In this document: positions 43,166 through 52,571 of the stretch, one piece after another
Numbering within the stretch: the stretch's first letter is position 1
Layout: each line of letters begins with the position of its first letter
Assembly: GCA_039817415.1 (NCBI GenBank)
Contig: JBCBVV010000002.1
Location: 1 to 64,000 of the forward strand
Source of the DNA: JALEFZ01 sp039817415
GTDB lineage: Bacteria > Bacteroidota > Bacteroidia > J057
Reading direction: 5' to 3'
DNA: 64,000 nt
The notes under the pieces: model-generated
Seen by the model: only the letters and a program-made list of their open reading frames with translations
The model's database searches: none
What the model was told of the DNA's origin: nothing
Translations under genes and position numbers: made by a program

Positions 43166-45391
43166 ATGAACATCATTCGAAAATCCACCCATCTCCCAGA
43201 TGGGAGGGAAATTATCCTTGAAACAGGTCATCTTGCCAAACAAGCCGACGGTACTGTCGTCCTGACCTGTGGAGAGACTATGCTAATGGCCGTTTGTGTG
43301 GCCAGAAAAGAAATCGACGTAGACAAAGACTTCCTTCCCCTTTCGGTGGACTATATGGAGAAATTTGCTTCTTCTGGGCGTTTTCCCGGAGGTTTCTTTA
43401 AAAGAGATGGTCGAATGGGCGAAAGTGAAATCCTCACTTCCCGTCTGATTGACCGTGCGATCCGTCCTCTGTTTCCAGATGACTACCACGGAGATACACA
43501 GGTAATGGTTTACCTGATTTCCTCTGATATGGAAGAACAACCAGACGCATTGGCTTGTCTGGCAGCTTCTTCAGCCCTCATGATTTCCGATATTCCCTTT
43601 ACCAATCCTGTTTCCGAAGTTCGCGTAGCCAGGAAAGACGGAGAGTTTGTCGTGAATCCACCTTTTTCAGTTATGCCTGAATGTGATATCGATTTGATGA
43701 TCGCAGGTACCGCTGATTCCATCAACATGGTGGAAGGTGAAATGAAGGAAGTAAGCGAAGGCGAAATGCTTTCTGCGATGAAGTATGGACATGAGATTAT
43801 TCAAACGCTTGTCAAACTTCAAGAAGAGCTTCGCGCTGAGGCTGGAAAGCCAAAAAGAGAATATGAGACACTTCCTTTCGATGAGGAATTGTTTAATAAA
43901 ATGGATGCGATGATCGCAGCTCCATTTGAAGAGATTACAAAAGGGGCCTTTTCCAAAGAAGAGCGTTCCGAAAAATTCAGAGAACAAAAAGAAAGAATAG
44001 TTGAAGCCTATTCCGAAGAATACGCAGAAGACGAGTACTTCGGCGCGAAAGTCGGAAAGTACTTCAAGAAAATTCAGAAGCGTGTTGTTCGTGGACTAAC
44101 CGTAAAAAATAAAGTCCGCTTGGATGGCCGTAAACTGGATGAAGTTCGTGATATCTGGGGTATGGTAGGATTGCTACCCCGCGTGCATGGTTCTGCTGTC
44201 TTTACCCGTGGTGAAACGCAGGCCCTTTGTACGACCACCCTTGGTACCAAGATGGATGAGCAAACCATCGATACGGCTACTTTCAAAGGCTCCAAGAAGT
44301 TTATGCTTCAATATAACTTCCCTGGTTTCTCAACCGGTGAAGTGAAGCCCAACAGAGGCCCTGCCCGTCGTGAAATTGGACACGGTAACTTAGCAGAAAG
44401 GTCTTTGAAGATTGTTGTGCCTACCGATACACCTTACACAGTAAGAGTGGTTTCTAATATCTTAGAGTCCAATGGATCTTCTTCTATGGCTTCTGTCTGC
44501 GGGGGAACCATGGCATTGATGAACGCAGGTGTTGAAATCACGGCTCCTGTTTCTGGTATTGCAATGGGATTGATCACTACTGAGGATGGATTTGCTGTAT
44601 TGTCAGACATTCTAGGTGATGAAGACTTCTTAGGAGATATGGACTTCAAGGTAGCTGGTTCCGAAAAAGGACTAACAGCTTGCCAGATGGACATCAAAAT
44701 CCAGGGACTTTCATGGGAAATCGTTGAGGCAGCTTTGGAACAATCCAAGCACGGAAGAATGCACATTCTTCAAAAGATGCTAGAGGTGATTCCTGAGGTT
44801 AACTCTGATCTATCTCCCTATGCACCACGATTCTTTACCATGGAGATTCCTAACGATTCCTTTGGTACAGTTATCGGTCCTGGTGGTAAAATCATTCAGG
44901 AAATCCAAAAAGAAACTGGAACTTCTATTGCACTAGAAGAAGGTGAAGATAAAATTGGTACAGCTACCATTTCTGGAAATAGTGCCGAAGCCATCGCAAG
45001 TGCAGCTCAGCATATCCGTAAACTGATTCAGGTTCCTGAAATTGGTGAAGTATACACCGCCAAGGTGAAAACCATTACTGATTATGGTGCCTTTGTTGAG
45101 TTCCTACCTGGAAAAGAAGGTCTACTTCACATTTCAGAAATTTCCTACGAACGTCTTCGCAGCATGGAAGGTGTCTTCAAAGTAGGAGAAGAGGTTGCTA
45201 TCAAACTGGTAGGAGTTGATCCTAAATCAGGGAAATGGAGACTGTCTCACAAAGTTCTGCTTCCTAAGCCAGAAGGATGGGAAGAGGAAGAAAAGCGTAG
45301 ACAAGAGCGCCGTAACAACCGTAACAGTGGTGATCGCAGAGGACCAAGAAGAGATCGTGGCGATCGTAATGATCGTAACGACCGCGACTAG
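43166..45391 (+). CDS. pnp: Polyribonucleotide nucleotidyltransferase (PNPase)
   Basis: 741 residues from ATG 43166, chosen because MNIIRKSTHLPDGREI starts the first RNase PH domain; the frame is open 16 codons further. PNPase degrades RNA 3' to 5' with phosphate. Domains: RNase PH 1 (with FFKRDGRMGESEILTSRLIDRAIRPLF), an all-alpha linker, RNase PH 2 (QYNFPGFSTGEV, RREIGHGNLAERSL), KH (about 557-615, with the VIGPGGKII loop) and S1 (about 625-695, TDYGAFVEFLPGKEGLLHIS). It ends in an Arg/Asp/Asn-rich tail with repeated DRND units, likely disordered and RNA-binding. Confidence 0.98.
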   Translation: MNIIRKSTHLPDGREIILETGHLAKQADGTVVLTCGETMLMAVCVARKEIDVDKDFLPLSVDYMEKFASSGRFPGGFFKRDGRMGESEILTSRLIDRAIRPLFPDDYHGDTQVMVYLISSDMEEQPDALACLAASSALMISDIPFTNPVSEVRVARKDGEFVVNPPFSVMPECDIDLMIAGTADSINMVEGEMKEVSEGEMLSAMKYGHEIIQTLVKLQEELRAEAGKPKREYETLPFDEELFNKMDAMIAAPFEEITKGAFSKEERSEKFREQKERIVEAYSEEYAEDEYFGAKVGKYFKKIQKRVVRGLTVKNKVRLDGRKLDEVRDIWGMVGLLPRVHGSAVFTRGETQALCTTTLGTKMDEQTIDTATFKGSKKFMLQYNFPGFSTGEVKPNRGPARREIGHGNLAERSLKIVVPTDTPYTVRVVSNILESNGSSSMASVCGGTMALMNAGVEITAPVSGIAMGLITTEDGFAVLSDILGDEDFLGDMDFKVAGSEKGLTACQMDIKIQGLSWEIVEAALEQSKHGRMHILQKMLEVIPEVNSDLSPYAPRFFTMEIPNDSFGTVIGPGGKIIQEIQKETGTSIALEEGEDKIGTATISGNSAEAIASAAQHIRKLIQVPEIGEVYTAKVKTITDYGAFVEFLPGKEGLLHISEISYERLRSMEGVFKVGEEVAIKLVGVDPKSGKWRLSHKVLLPKPEGWEEEEKRRQERRNNRNSGDRRGPRRDRGDRNDRNDRD

Positions 45392-45413
45392 GTTCTACCG
45401 ACAGAATATATGT

Positions 45414-45447
45414 AAAAAGCCATTCCTACAGAGGAATGGCTTTTTTT
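45414..45447 (+). terminator. Bidirectional terminator between pnp and the YdiJ-like gene
   Basis: AAAAAGCCATTCCT / AGGAATGGCTTTTT with a 4-nt loop; A-run on one side and T-run on the other, so it can serve both convergent genes. Confidence 0.9.
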
Positions 45448-45471
45448 ATGGGACACAGTTTGAGAATCAAC

Positions 45472-48411
45472 TTATTTGATCAGGGCATCCCACAATACCT
45501 CAACAGGATGTTGGGCTTTTCTATTGGTTCCATCAGCGATCTGATGACGACAGGAGGTACCTGGAGCTGCAATGATGGTTTCCTGCTCAGCTTGGTTGAC
45601 GGCAGGAAAAAGAACCAAGCTTCCCACTGTCATGGAGATCTCGTAGTGTTCCTTTTCATACCCAAAGGAGCCCGCCATTCCACAACAACCAGAAGGAATC
45701 ACCTCAACGCTATAATGTTGGGGAAGAGAAAGAATAGATACAGAAGGGTCTACGGAACTCAGAGCCTTTTGATGACAGTGGCCGTGGAGCAATACTTTTT
45801 TTGTCGCCTGGCTGAATGAGGCAGGATTAATATTCCCCTTTTTGATTTCTCTGGCAATAAATTCATCTATGAGCATGGTAAAAGGGGCTATTCTCTTGGC
45901 ATCCGCCTTGAGATCATCTGGAACCATTAATGGATATTCATCCTTAAATCCAAGAATGGCAGAAGGTTCAATCCCAATCAATGGGGTATCTTCCGACAAG
46001 TGATCTTTGAAGGCGTGAATATTATAAGTGGCCATTTTACGAGCTTCTTTCAAAAGCCCTTTTGATAAGTAAGCACGACCGCTTTCTGCATGTGGTGGCA
46101 TTTCTATCTGGTACCCCAGATGTGTCAATAATTCTACCGCTTTTATCCCAATCTCAGTATCGTTGAAGTTGGTAAACTCATCGCAGAAGATGTATACCTT
46201 GCCCTTGAATCCTTTGGATTCTGCCAGTTTGTCTAGGCGTTGCTCATTCTTTTCAAACCATTTTCTAAACGTAATCTTGTGGATCAGCGGCAATGACCTA
46301 TCCTTCGCTACGCCAAGGGTTGATTTTAGCAAGCCACTCGTCAATTTATTTTTTAGGAAGAAATTGGATATACCTGGAATGATAGCACCGATAGAATTGA
46401 GCTTTCCGATGTTGGCAATGGCCAATGATCGTAGCGGAACGCCATGTTTTTTGTAATACTGGTGCAGAAATTCTGCCTTGAGATTGGCCACGTTTACGTT
46501 GGAGGGGCACTCAGATGCGCAGCCTTTGCAGGAAAGGCAGAGGTCCATGACTTCGTAAATTTCTTTGTGGGCAAAAGGATTGTCTTCCTCAGATCGGGTT
46601 AAGATTTCGCGAAGGATATTGGCACGTGCACGAGTCGTATCCTTTTCATTTCTGGTAGCCATGTAAGATGGGCACATGGTTCCACCACTTAGGTGCGTTT
46701 TACGACAATCTCCCGAACCATTACATTTTTCTGCGGCTCTTAGAATACCTTCCGTTTCGGAAAAATCAAAAATTGTATCGAACTCCTTGGTTTGTTGTCC
46801 CTCATCGTAACGTAGAGCTGTATCCATAGGCGGTGCATCCACGATTTTACCTGGATTAAAGATGTTTTGAGGGTCCCAGCTCTTTTTGATGCGCCTTAGC
46901 ATTTCATAGTTCTTTTCCCCCACCATCAAGGGGATAAATTCCGCCCTGACTCTCCCATCTCCATGCTCACCTGATAAAGAGCCATCATATTTTTTGACCA
47001 ATTCTGCGGTAGATTGTCCAATTTGGCGGAATAAGGCTCTGTCTTCTTTCTTTTTTAGGTCAAGAATGGGGCGAAGGTGTAATTCTCCTGCTCCGGCATG
47101 TGCATAATAGACCGCTTTTTGATCATAGCCTTCCATCATGATGGTAAACTCACGAATGTAAGCTGGCAATTGACTTAATTCTACAGCTGTGTCCTCAATG
47201 ACAGCTACTGCTTTGGCATCTCCTGGCACATTGGCCAACAATCCTAGACCTGCTTTTCTTAGGTTCCACACCTTTTTGATGGAGTCCCCAAAGATCATAG
47301 GGAAGGCGTAGCCTAGATTTTTGGCTTGTAGGTCATCAATGATTTGATGGAGCTTCTCTTTAACAATGACTTCATTTTCCCCTCCTACCTCTATAATCAA
47401 AATTCCCTCAGGATCTCCCTCCAGGAAAAATCTATATGGCTCGTACATGAGATTTCCCTTGGTACAATCCATGATGATTTTATCCATGAGTTCTACAGCT
47501 CTGGGCTTGTGTTCCATGGCTGTTAGGACGGCTTCCAGTGATTCATCAACACTATTAAAGTGGGCACAGACTAGCCCAAGATGAGCAGGAGGCAAAGGAT
47601 CACAATGAATCTTGATCTCAGTTGTAAAAGCGAGGGTTCCTTCTGAGCCTGTTAGGAGCTTACACATGTTAAATGTCTCCCCTTCCGCTGAATACAATTC
47701 GCTTTCCAACAAAACATCTACCGCATAGCCTGTATTTCTTCGATGAATAGAAGAGTGGGGAAACTGCTCTTTGATTTCCTTTTGTTGGGCTGGATCAGAA
47801 AGCTCTTGATGTAACGCTCTATAAATCGCCCCTTCCAGTGTATTGAGCTCCAGTTTTTTCTCAAACTCTTCCTTGCTCAAAGGATGAAAATGGGCATTGG
47901 AACCATCACTCAAAATAGTCTTTAATTCTAGTGTATGGTCTCGGGTAGTCCCGTAGACAATAGAATAGGAGCCACAGGAATTATTTCCGACCATCCCTCC
48001 AATCATGGCGCGATTTGCTGTAGAGGTATTAGGGCCAAAAAACAGTCCGTAAGGGCGAAGGTACTTGTTAAGGTCATCTCGAATGACACCGGGTTGGACT
48101 GTTACCCATCCTTCTTCTTGATTGACTTCGAGAATCTTGGTGAAATATTTCGAGATGTCTACCACAATTCCATCTCCGACACACTGACCTGCAAGGGAGG
48201 TTCCTGCAGCTCTTGGGATAAGAGAAACGCCCTCCTTATTGGCAAAATGGATAAGCTGCTTTAGGTCTTCCTCATGTTTAGGGTGAGCCACCGCGAGTGG
48301 CATTTCCCTGTATACAGATGCATCGGTTGCGTACAGGATACGCATGGTCTTATCGGAATAGAAATCTCCATCAAGGGAAGCTCCCAGAATACTCAGTTTC
48401 TCCTTCATCAT
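45472..48411 (-). CDS. FAD- and Fe-S-containing 2-hydroxyacid dehydrogenase (YdiJ-like, GlcD-GlcF fusion)
   Basis: 979 residues from the ATG at 48411; a GTG at 48447 would add 12. The N-terminal half is an FAD-linked oxidase (VSLIPRAAGTSLAGQCVGDGIVVDIS, GGMVGNNSCGSYSIVYGTTRDH, LLTGSEGTLAFTTEI, GSLSGEHGDGRVRAEF, FNPGKIVDAP). The C-terminal half has Fe-S ligands (CNGSGDCR..., CLSCKGCASECPS) and two CCG-type segments (HGHCHQKAL, SGCCGMAGSFGYE). Length and order match E. coli YdiJ, reported as a D-2-hydroxyglutarate dehydrogenase; D-lactate is another possible substrate. The choice between them cannot be made from sequence alone. Confidence 0.9.
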   Translation of the reverse strand: MMKEKLSILGASLDGDFYSDKTMRILYATDASVYREMPLAVAHPKHEEDLKQLIHFANKEGVSLIPRAAGTSLAGQCVGDGIVVDISKYFTKILEVNQEEGWVTVQPGVIRDDLNKYLRPYGLFFGPNTSTANRAMIGGMVGNNSCGSYSIVYGTTRDHTLELKTILSDGSNAHFHPLSKEEFEKKLELNTLEGAIYRALHQELSDPAQQKEIKEQFPHSSIHRRNTGYAVDVLLESELYSAEGETFNMCKLLTGSEGTLAFTTEIKIHCDPLPPAHLGLVCAHFNSVDESLEAVLTAMEHKPRAVELMDKIIMDCTKGNLMYEPYRFFLEGDPEGILIIEVGGENEVIVKEKLHQIIDDLQAKNLGYAFPMIFGDSIKKVWNLRKAGLGLLANVPGDAKAVAVIEDTAVELSQLPAYIREFTIMMEGYDQKAVYYAHAGAGELHLRPILDLKKKEDRALFRQIGQSTAELVKKYDGSLSGEHGDGRVRAEFIPLMVGEKNYEMLRRIKKSWDPQNIFNPGKIVDAPPMDTALRYDEGQQTKEFDTIFDFSETEGILRAAEKCNGSGDCRKTHLSGGTMCPSYMATRNEKDTTRARANILREILTRSEEDNPFAHKEIYEVMDLCLSCKGCASECPSNVNVANLKAEFLHQYYKKHGVPLRSLAIANIGKLNSIGAIIPGISNFFLKNKLTSGLLKSTLGVAKDRSLPLIHKITFRKWFEKNEQRLDKLAESKGFKGKVYIFCDEFTNFNDTEIGIKAVELLTHLGYQIEMPPHAESGRAYLSKGLLKEARKMATYNIHAFKDHLSEDTPLIGIEPSAILGFKDEYPLMVPDDLKADAKRIAPFTMLIDEFIAREIKKGNINPASFSQATKKVLLHGHCHQKALSSVDPSVSILSLPQHYSVEVIPSGCCGMAGSFGYEKEHYEISMTVGSLVLFPAVNQAEQETIIAAPGTSCRHQIADGTNRKAQHPVEVLWDALIK

Positions 48412-48516
48412 GATCTTCAAACTGCTGTGTGAATAGGCTGTTTCCACAAAATAAAGATATAGGAAAAATAGAGATATGTTAGCTGATAATTGAAGAAAGG
48501 AAGGTGTTGGCAGGTG

Positions 48517-48554
48517 TAAAAAAAGGAAGACCGGTTTCGTACATGAAACCGGCC
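48517..48554 (-). terminator. Terminator of the prohibitin-like gene
   Basis: On the minus strand CCGGTTTC / GAAACCGG form a perfect 8-bp stem with a 6-nt loop, followed shortly by a run of T residues. Confidence 0.8.
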
Positions 48555-48624
48555 AAGATGAAAAAAGCCCCTAAAAACCAATACTTATTTATTCTAGCTT
48601 TGTCAGAAGTGAAAAGAACGAGGG

Positions 48625-49401
48625 TTAGTTCTGGTCAATAAGAAGGGGCGCGTTCCCATCAGTGATAATGAGCTTTGTTCCCGGGGAGTTTGAAAGCGAT
48701 TTGAATGCTTCAATTGACTGCCACTTGATGATCTGGTCAGAAAGACCTTCTTCGATGATTTTTTGAGCGTCTCTGATACCTGCCGCTTCAATTGTTTTTC
48801 TTCGAGCTTCCATGGTTTCGCGTTGAAGCTCAAATTCCATCTGCTGGGCTACCTGCTCTGCTTCCAGTTTGTTCTCAATCGCCCGTGTCAATCCAGTAGG
48901 AAGGAGGATACTCTTCAGCAGTACATTTTGAACATCTACACCCTGAGGTTTAAGGATTTCGGCCATCTGCGTACGAATTTCCTTTTCGATGATGGCTCTG
49001 CTCTCCGTGTACATGTCCTTTGCCAGGAATCTAGAACAAACATCAGCTGCAGCTGATCGGAAAACACTCAAGATGATGGTGTTTTCATAGTTCATCCCAA
49101 TATTCTCAATCAATTTTGGCGCCTTGTTTGGCTCAATTCGATACAGAATGGAGATGGCAGATTTTACGTTCAAACCGTCTTTTGAAGGCAAATCTAGGCT
49201 TACTTCTAGGTTCACAATTCGAGTAGGAACCCTTACAATGGTTGTGAAAAATGGGTTGTATCCCACCAGACTTTGCTCGTAGGTCTGAGGCTTAAGCTTA
49301 CCGAAGGTCTGCTTCATTCCGACCTCTCCAGGTCTGATGGTGGCGCATCCTGTCCATAGAAATGGAAGAAGAACACCTATTAATAACAATGATTTTCTCA
49401 T
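48625..49401 (-). CDS. Lipoprotein-anchored prohibitin/SPFH family protein
   Basis: 258 residues. An N-terminal signal ends in lipobox LWTGC (Cys19). The rest is an SPFH/prohibitin domain (IRPGEVGMKQTFGKL, DLPSKDGLNVKSAISILYRIEP, IIEKEIRTQMAEILKPQGVDVQNVLLKSILLP) followed by a coiled-coil helix with EAEQVAQQMEFELQRETMEARRKTIEAAG. Prohibitins form membrane-bound ring scaffolds; here anchoring appears to be by lipid on the periplasmic side rather than by a transmembrane helix. The coiled coil and length (about 260) agree with full size. Divergent from the amidohydrolase gene. Confidence 0.9.
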   Translation of the reverse strand: MRKSLLLIGVLLPFLWTGCATIRPGEVGMKQTFGKLKPQTYEQSLVGYNPFFTTIVRVPTRIVNLEVSLDLPSKDGLNVKSAISILYRIEPNKAPKLIENIGMNYENTIILSVFRSAAADVCSRFLAKDMYTESRAIIEKEIRTQMAEILKPQGVDVQNVLLKSILLPTGLTRAIENKLEAEQVAQQMEFELQRETMEARRKTIEAAGIRDAQKIIEEGLSDQIIKWQSIEAFKSLSNSPGTKLIITDGNAPLLIDQN

Positions 49402-49445
49402 AAGAATATACTTTATGTTGTTGTTAAGATGTACGACTGTTTTTG

Positions 49446-49485
49446 GTGATAGTTATATGACTTTTGTCAATAGTAATACTATCAC
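49446..49485. promoter_or_regulatory. Nested inverted repeat between divergent genes
   Basis: GTGATAGT (49446-49453) and ACTATCAC (49478-49485) are perfect inverted arms 24 nt apart, with an inner TGAC-TTTT-GTCA dyad at 49457-49468. It lies about 45 nt before the prohibitin-like start and 134 nt before the amidohydrolase start. A candidate operator; the regulator is unknown. Confidence 0.35.
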
Positions 49486-49618
49486 AGTTGATTGTTTTCA
49501 TATGTGGGTTTCGAGATAAGAAAAATTCTATTTGTTTGCCCGTCTCACTTCTATTCTCTTGAGAAAAATCGTAACTTCTTGAAAGCAAGACTACTCTACT
49601 TATTCTAACTTCAAATAG

Positions 49619-51460
49619 ATGAAGCCTAACCTACTTATCCGTCATGGAAAGCTATACACTGGTGCCAAAGACGAAGAAGCTCGCATCGCACATATTTACA
49701 TTCAGGAAGGGAAAATCTCGCAGATTTCTGAAAATGAAATAGAGGTTCCTGAAGGCACACAGATCTTAGACGCCAGCGGAAAGTGGATCACTCCCGGTTT
49801 CATTGATTCTCACACACATTATGATGCAGAAGTCATTGCCTCTCCAGGACTCAAAGAGTCCGCAAGGCATGGGGTGACCTCAATTATCCTTGGTAGTTGT
49901 TCGGTTTCGGCCATTTATAATAGCCCTGAAGAAACTTCGGACTGCTTTACCCGTGTCGAAGCCATTCCTAGAGATGTTATGCTTCCCCTATTGGAAGAGC
50001 GCAAAAATTGGGACAGCCCGAAAAGTTGGAAAGCCTTTTTGGATACTCTTCCGCTCGGTATCAATGTCGCTTCCTTTTTAGGTCATTCTGATTTAAGAGT
50101 GAAAGCTATGGGAATTGAACGTTCTCTTATGGACAATGAAAAGGCAACTCGACAAGAGCAGGCAGAGATGGATCGCTTATTGAATGAGGCACTTGATGAA
50201 GGATTTCTGGGCCTGTCAACTATGGACAACCCTTGGGATAAAATGGATGGAGAGAAGTATTGGTCACATAAAACCCCTTCTTTCTATGCTTCATGGAAGG
50301 AAAGAAAGGACCTTTTGAAGACTCTCAGAAAAAGAGATGGAATCCTTCAAGGAGCGCCCAATCTCGTGACACGCGTCAATGCCTTACAATACATGGGGGT
50401 GAGCACAGGCATCTTTCGAAAGCCTATCAAGACGACCATGATTGCCATGATGGACCTGATTGCTGATAGATGGATCAGTCCCATGGTAGGGTTTGCTTCC
50501 AAGATTATCAACAGCTTTATGGGAGCAGATTTCCGCATGCAGTATCCTCCGGTTCCATTTACGGTCTATTATGATGGGGTGGATTCTGTCATGTTTGAGG
50601 AATTTCCATCCGGAGAAGCCATGAGACATCTTGCCAAAAACCTGGATGAAAGAAATGATTTGATTCGCGACCCAGCGTTTCGCAAGGCCTTTAAAAAGGA
50701 GATCGCCAAAAAATTTGCACCAAAAGTGTGGCACAGAGATTTGAGTATGGCGGTTATCTTGGAATGTCCTGATCCATCGTTGATAGGCAAAAATTTCTAT
50801 CAGATTGCAGAGGAACAAGGACAACATCCTGTAGAAACCTTCCTAGACTTGATCATTGACTATGACAAACAGATCAGGTGGACCACTACCCTGGCAAATG
50901 ATCGGAAGGAGAAGTATAAGGAGCTTTATAATTTCGAGCATCTATTGATTTCCTTCTCGGATGCAGGTGCTCACCTGAACAACATGGCCTTTTATGATTT
51001 TCCCTTGAAGATGATGCGGAATGTGCAGGAAAGTATTGAAAAAGGATCCCCTTTGATGAGCATGGAAAAGTGTGTGTGGCGATTGACGGGCGAACAAGCA
51101 GATTGGTTTGGGCTTGAATGTGGCCACATCAAAGAAGGCAGTATAGCAGACCTGGTGATTATTGATCCCCAACAATTCTCAAGTATTACAGAAGAAGTAC
51201 ACGATGAGCCGATCAAAGAATTTGATGGTTTTGTGCGGTTGGTTAATAGAAATGAAGGGGTTGTCTCCCAAGTGGTTGTGGGAGGTGAGGTGATTTGTGA
51301 GAATGGGAATTTTGTAGAAGGATATGGAACGGAGAAGAAATTTGGTCGATTTCTTCCTGCACAGCATGTTAAACCTGTATCCGCTTTGGCAAATAAGACA
51401 TCACGTGAAAGGGAGGCACATGAATCGAACCCCCAACCACATCCCGTGGCGTCCCAGTAA
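49619..51460 (+). CDS. Amidohydrolase, N-acyl-D-amino-acid deacylase type
   Basis: 613 residues. An amidohydrolase-superfamily protein: N-terminal beta sandwich (LLIRHGKLYTG), metal-binding SHTHYDAEV, the barrel with LGHSDLRV and a late FSDAGAHLN carrying the conserved Asp, then ITEEVHDEP and the closing strands. Closest pattern is the D-aminoacylase / N-acyl-D-amino-acid deacylase group, which removes acyl groups from D-amino acids; the exact substrate cannot be read. No signal peptide. The last 92 nt overlap the 3' end of the convergent anmK; the C-terminal 25 residues or so are polar and unconserved in appearance. Confidence 0.85.
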   Translation: MKPNLLIRHGKLYTGAKDEEARIAHIYIQEGKISQISENEIEVPEGTQILDASGKWITPGFIDSHTHYDAEVIASPGLKESARHGVTSIILGSCSVSAIYNSPEETSDCFTRVEAIPRDVMLPLLEERKNWDSPKSWKAFLDTLPLGINVASFLGHSDLRVKAMGIERSLMDNEKATRQEQAEMDRLLNEALDEGFLGLSTMDNPWDKMDGEKYWSHKTPSFYASWKERKDLLKTLRKRDGILQGAPNLVTRVNALQYMGVSTGIFRKPIKTTMIAMMDLIADRWISPMVGFASKIINSFMGADFRMQYPPVPFTVYYDGVDSVMFEEFPSGEAMRHLAKNLDERNDLIRDPAFRKAFKKEIAKKFAPKVWHRDLSMAVILECPDPSLIGKNFYQIAEEQGQHPVETFLDLIIDYDKQIRWTTTLANDRKEKYKELYNFEHLLISFSDAGAHLNNMAFYDFPLKMMRNVQESIEKGSPLMSMEKCVWRLTGEQADWFGLECGHIKEGSIADLVIIDPQQFSSITEEVHDEPIKEFDGFVRLVNRNEGVVSQVVVGGEVICENGNFVEGYGTEKKFGRFLPAQHVKPVSALANKTSREREAHESNPQPHPVASQ

Positions 51461-52493
51461 CAGAGGACATCGAAGTAGATTTTCCCTCCAGCACCCTCAA
51501 TCCCAAGAAGGCAAATACAATGGCCTCCTTGTAATCTATCCATTCGGAAGGAGCACTTTCAGATATCTCTACTCCAGTAGGCTTGAGATATTCTGCAAGA
51601 CGTTCAATCAAAAAGCTGTGGTGTTTCCCTCCGCCAGTAACCAACAGCTTTTCGTGTTTGGCATTCACCTGAGAAATAGACTGGCTGATTTGAAAGGCCA
51701 TATGTTCGACCAATGACCTAAGTAAATCCTGTGGTGGGAGGTTTTTATGTTCTTGGAGAATGGGTAGAATTTCTTCTTCGATCCATTCCCAGCCTAGAGA
51801 TTTAGGAGGTTCTTTTTGAAAGAAGACTAGGCCATTTAATTGCTGAAGGAGTTCATGGTTGACACTACCTGAGGAGGCAATGGCACCTCCGTCATCATAG
51901 TTTTCCGCCTCATCAGGAAAGGCATGGTTGAAGATGTAATTCAGGATGAGGTTACAGGCACAAATATCGAAGGCTTGATCGCCATAGGTCAGATTGGCTA
52001 TTCCCCCCAAATTCAGAAAGAGGTTAAATTCAGGGAAGAGGAATCTTTCTCCTAGTGGAACTAGTGGCGCCCCTTGTCCCCCCAAGGCGACATCCTTGTT
52101 TCTAAAGTTGCAGACCACAGGACAATCGAGGTAGGAGACAATGGTTTCTCCATCTCCAATTTGTGTGGTGAAATTCTTCTGCGGCTGGTGAAAAATGGTT
52201 TGCCCATGAACGGCTACAACATCAGGCGCAATCTGTTTTTCCTTGATGAAGCGCCGAATTTCCTTGCCATACCAATGTCCCAAGTACACATGAGTCTTGG
52301 CGAAAATCTCGGCAGATTGTTCGCTCAAGTGCATCAGCCTACTTTGCCATGTTTCATCGAAGGGGACATGACCTGTTTGTAGCAATTCCCATTCGTAGGA
52401 ATCCTCGGAGATATCAAATTTTACGTAAGCAAGGTCAAGGCCATCCATCGAAGTACCTGACATGGTACCCAGGCTATAATAGGAGTGGGACAT
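51369..52493 (-). CDS. anmK: Anhydro-N-acetylmuramic acid kinase
   Basis: 374 residues from the ATG at 52493, next to the family start (SYYSLGTMSGTSMDGLDLAYVKF). A further ATG at 52523 lies inside a terminator hairpin. AnmK opens and phosphorylates 1,6-anhydro-MurNAc to MurNAc-6-phosphate in peptidoglycan recycling. Other signatures: VVAVHGQTIFHQP, LNLGGIANLTY, FDICACNLILN, YDDGGAIASSGSV and LVTGGGKHHSFLI. The 3' end overlaps the amidohydrolase gene by 92 nt. It lies downstream of the S46 peptidase gene. Confidence 0.95.
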   Translation of the reverse strand: MSHSYYSLGTMSGTSMDGLDLAYVKFDISEDSYEWELLQTGHVPFDETWQSRLMHLSEQSAEIFAKTHVYLGHWYGKEIRRFIKEKQIAPDVVAVHGQTIFHQPQKNFTTQIGDGETIVSYLDCPVVCNFRNKDVALGGQGAPLVPLGERFLFPEFNLFLNLGGIANLTYGDQAFDICACNLILNYIFNHAFPDEAENYDDGGAIASSGSVNHELLQQLNGLVFFQKEPPKSLGWEWIEEEILPILQEHKNLPPQDLLRSLVEHMAFQISQSISQVNAKHEKLLVTGGGKHHSFLIERLAEYLKPTGVEISESAPSEWIDYKEAIVFAFLGLRVLEGKSTSMSSVTGTPRDVVGGSIHVPPFHVMSYLPKRIQV

Positions 52494-52504
52494 GATAATA
52501 GGGT

Positions 52505-52543
52505 AAAAAATGCGTAAGGACATAGCCAGGCTACGTCCTTACG
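52505..52543 (-). terminator. Terminator of the S46 peptidase gene, abutting anmK
   Basis: On the minus strand CGTAAGGACGTAGCC / GGCTATGTCCTTACG form a stem of about 14 bp with a single wobble and a very tight loop, followed by six T residues. The T-run ends 11 nt before the anmK start codon. Confidence 0.85.
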
Positions 52544-52571
52544 TTAATTTAAACATTTATGCTGAAAAAAA

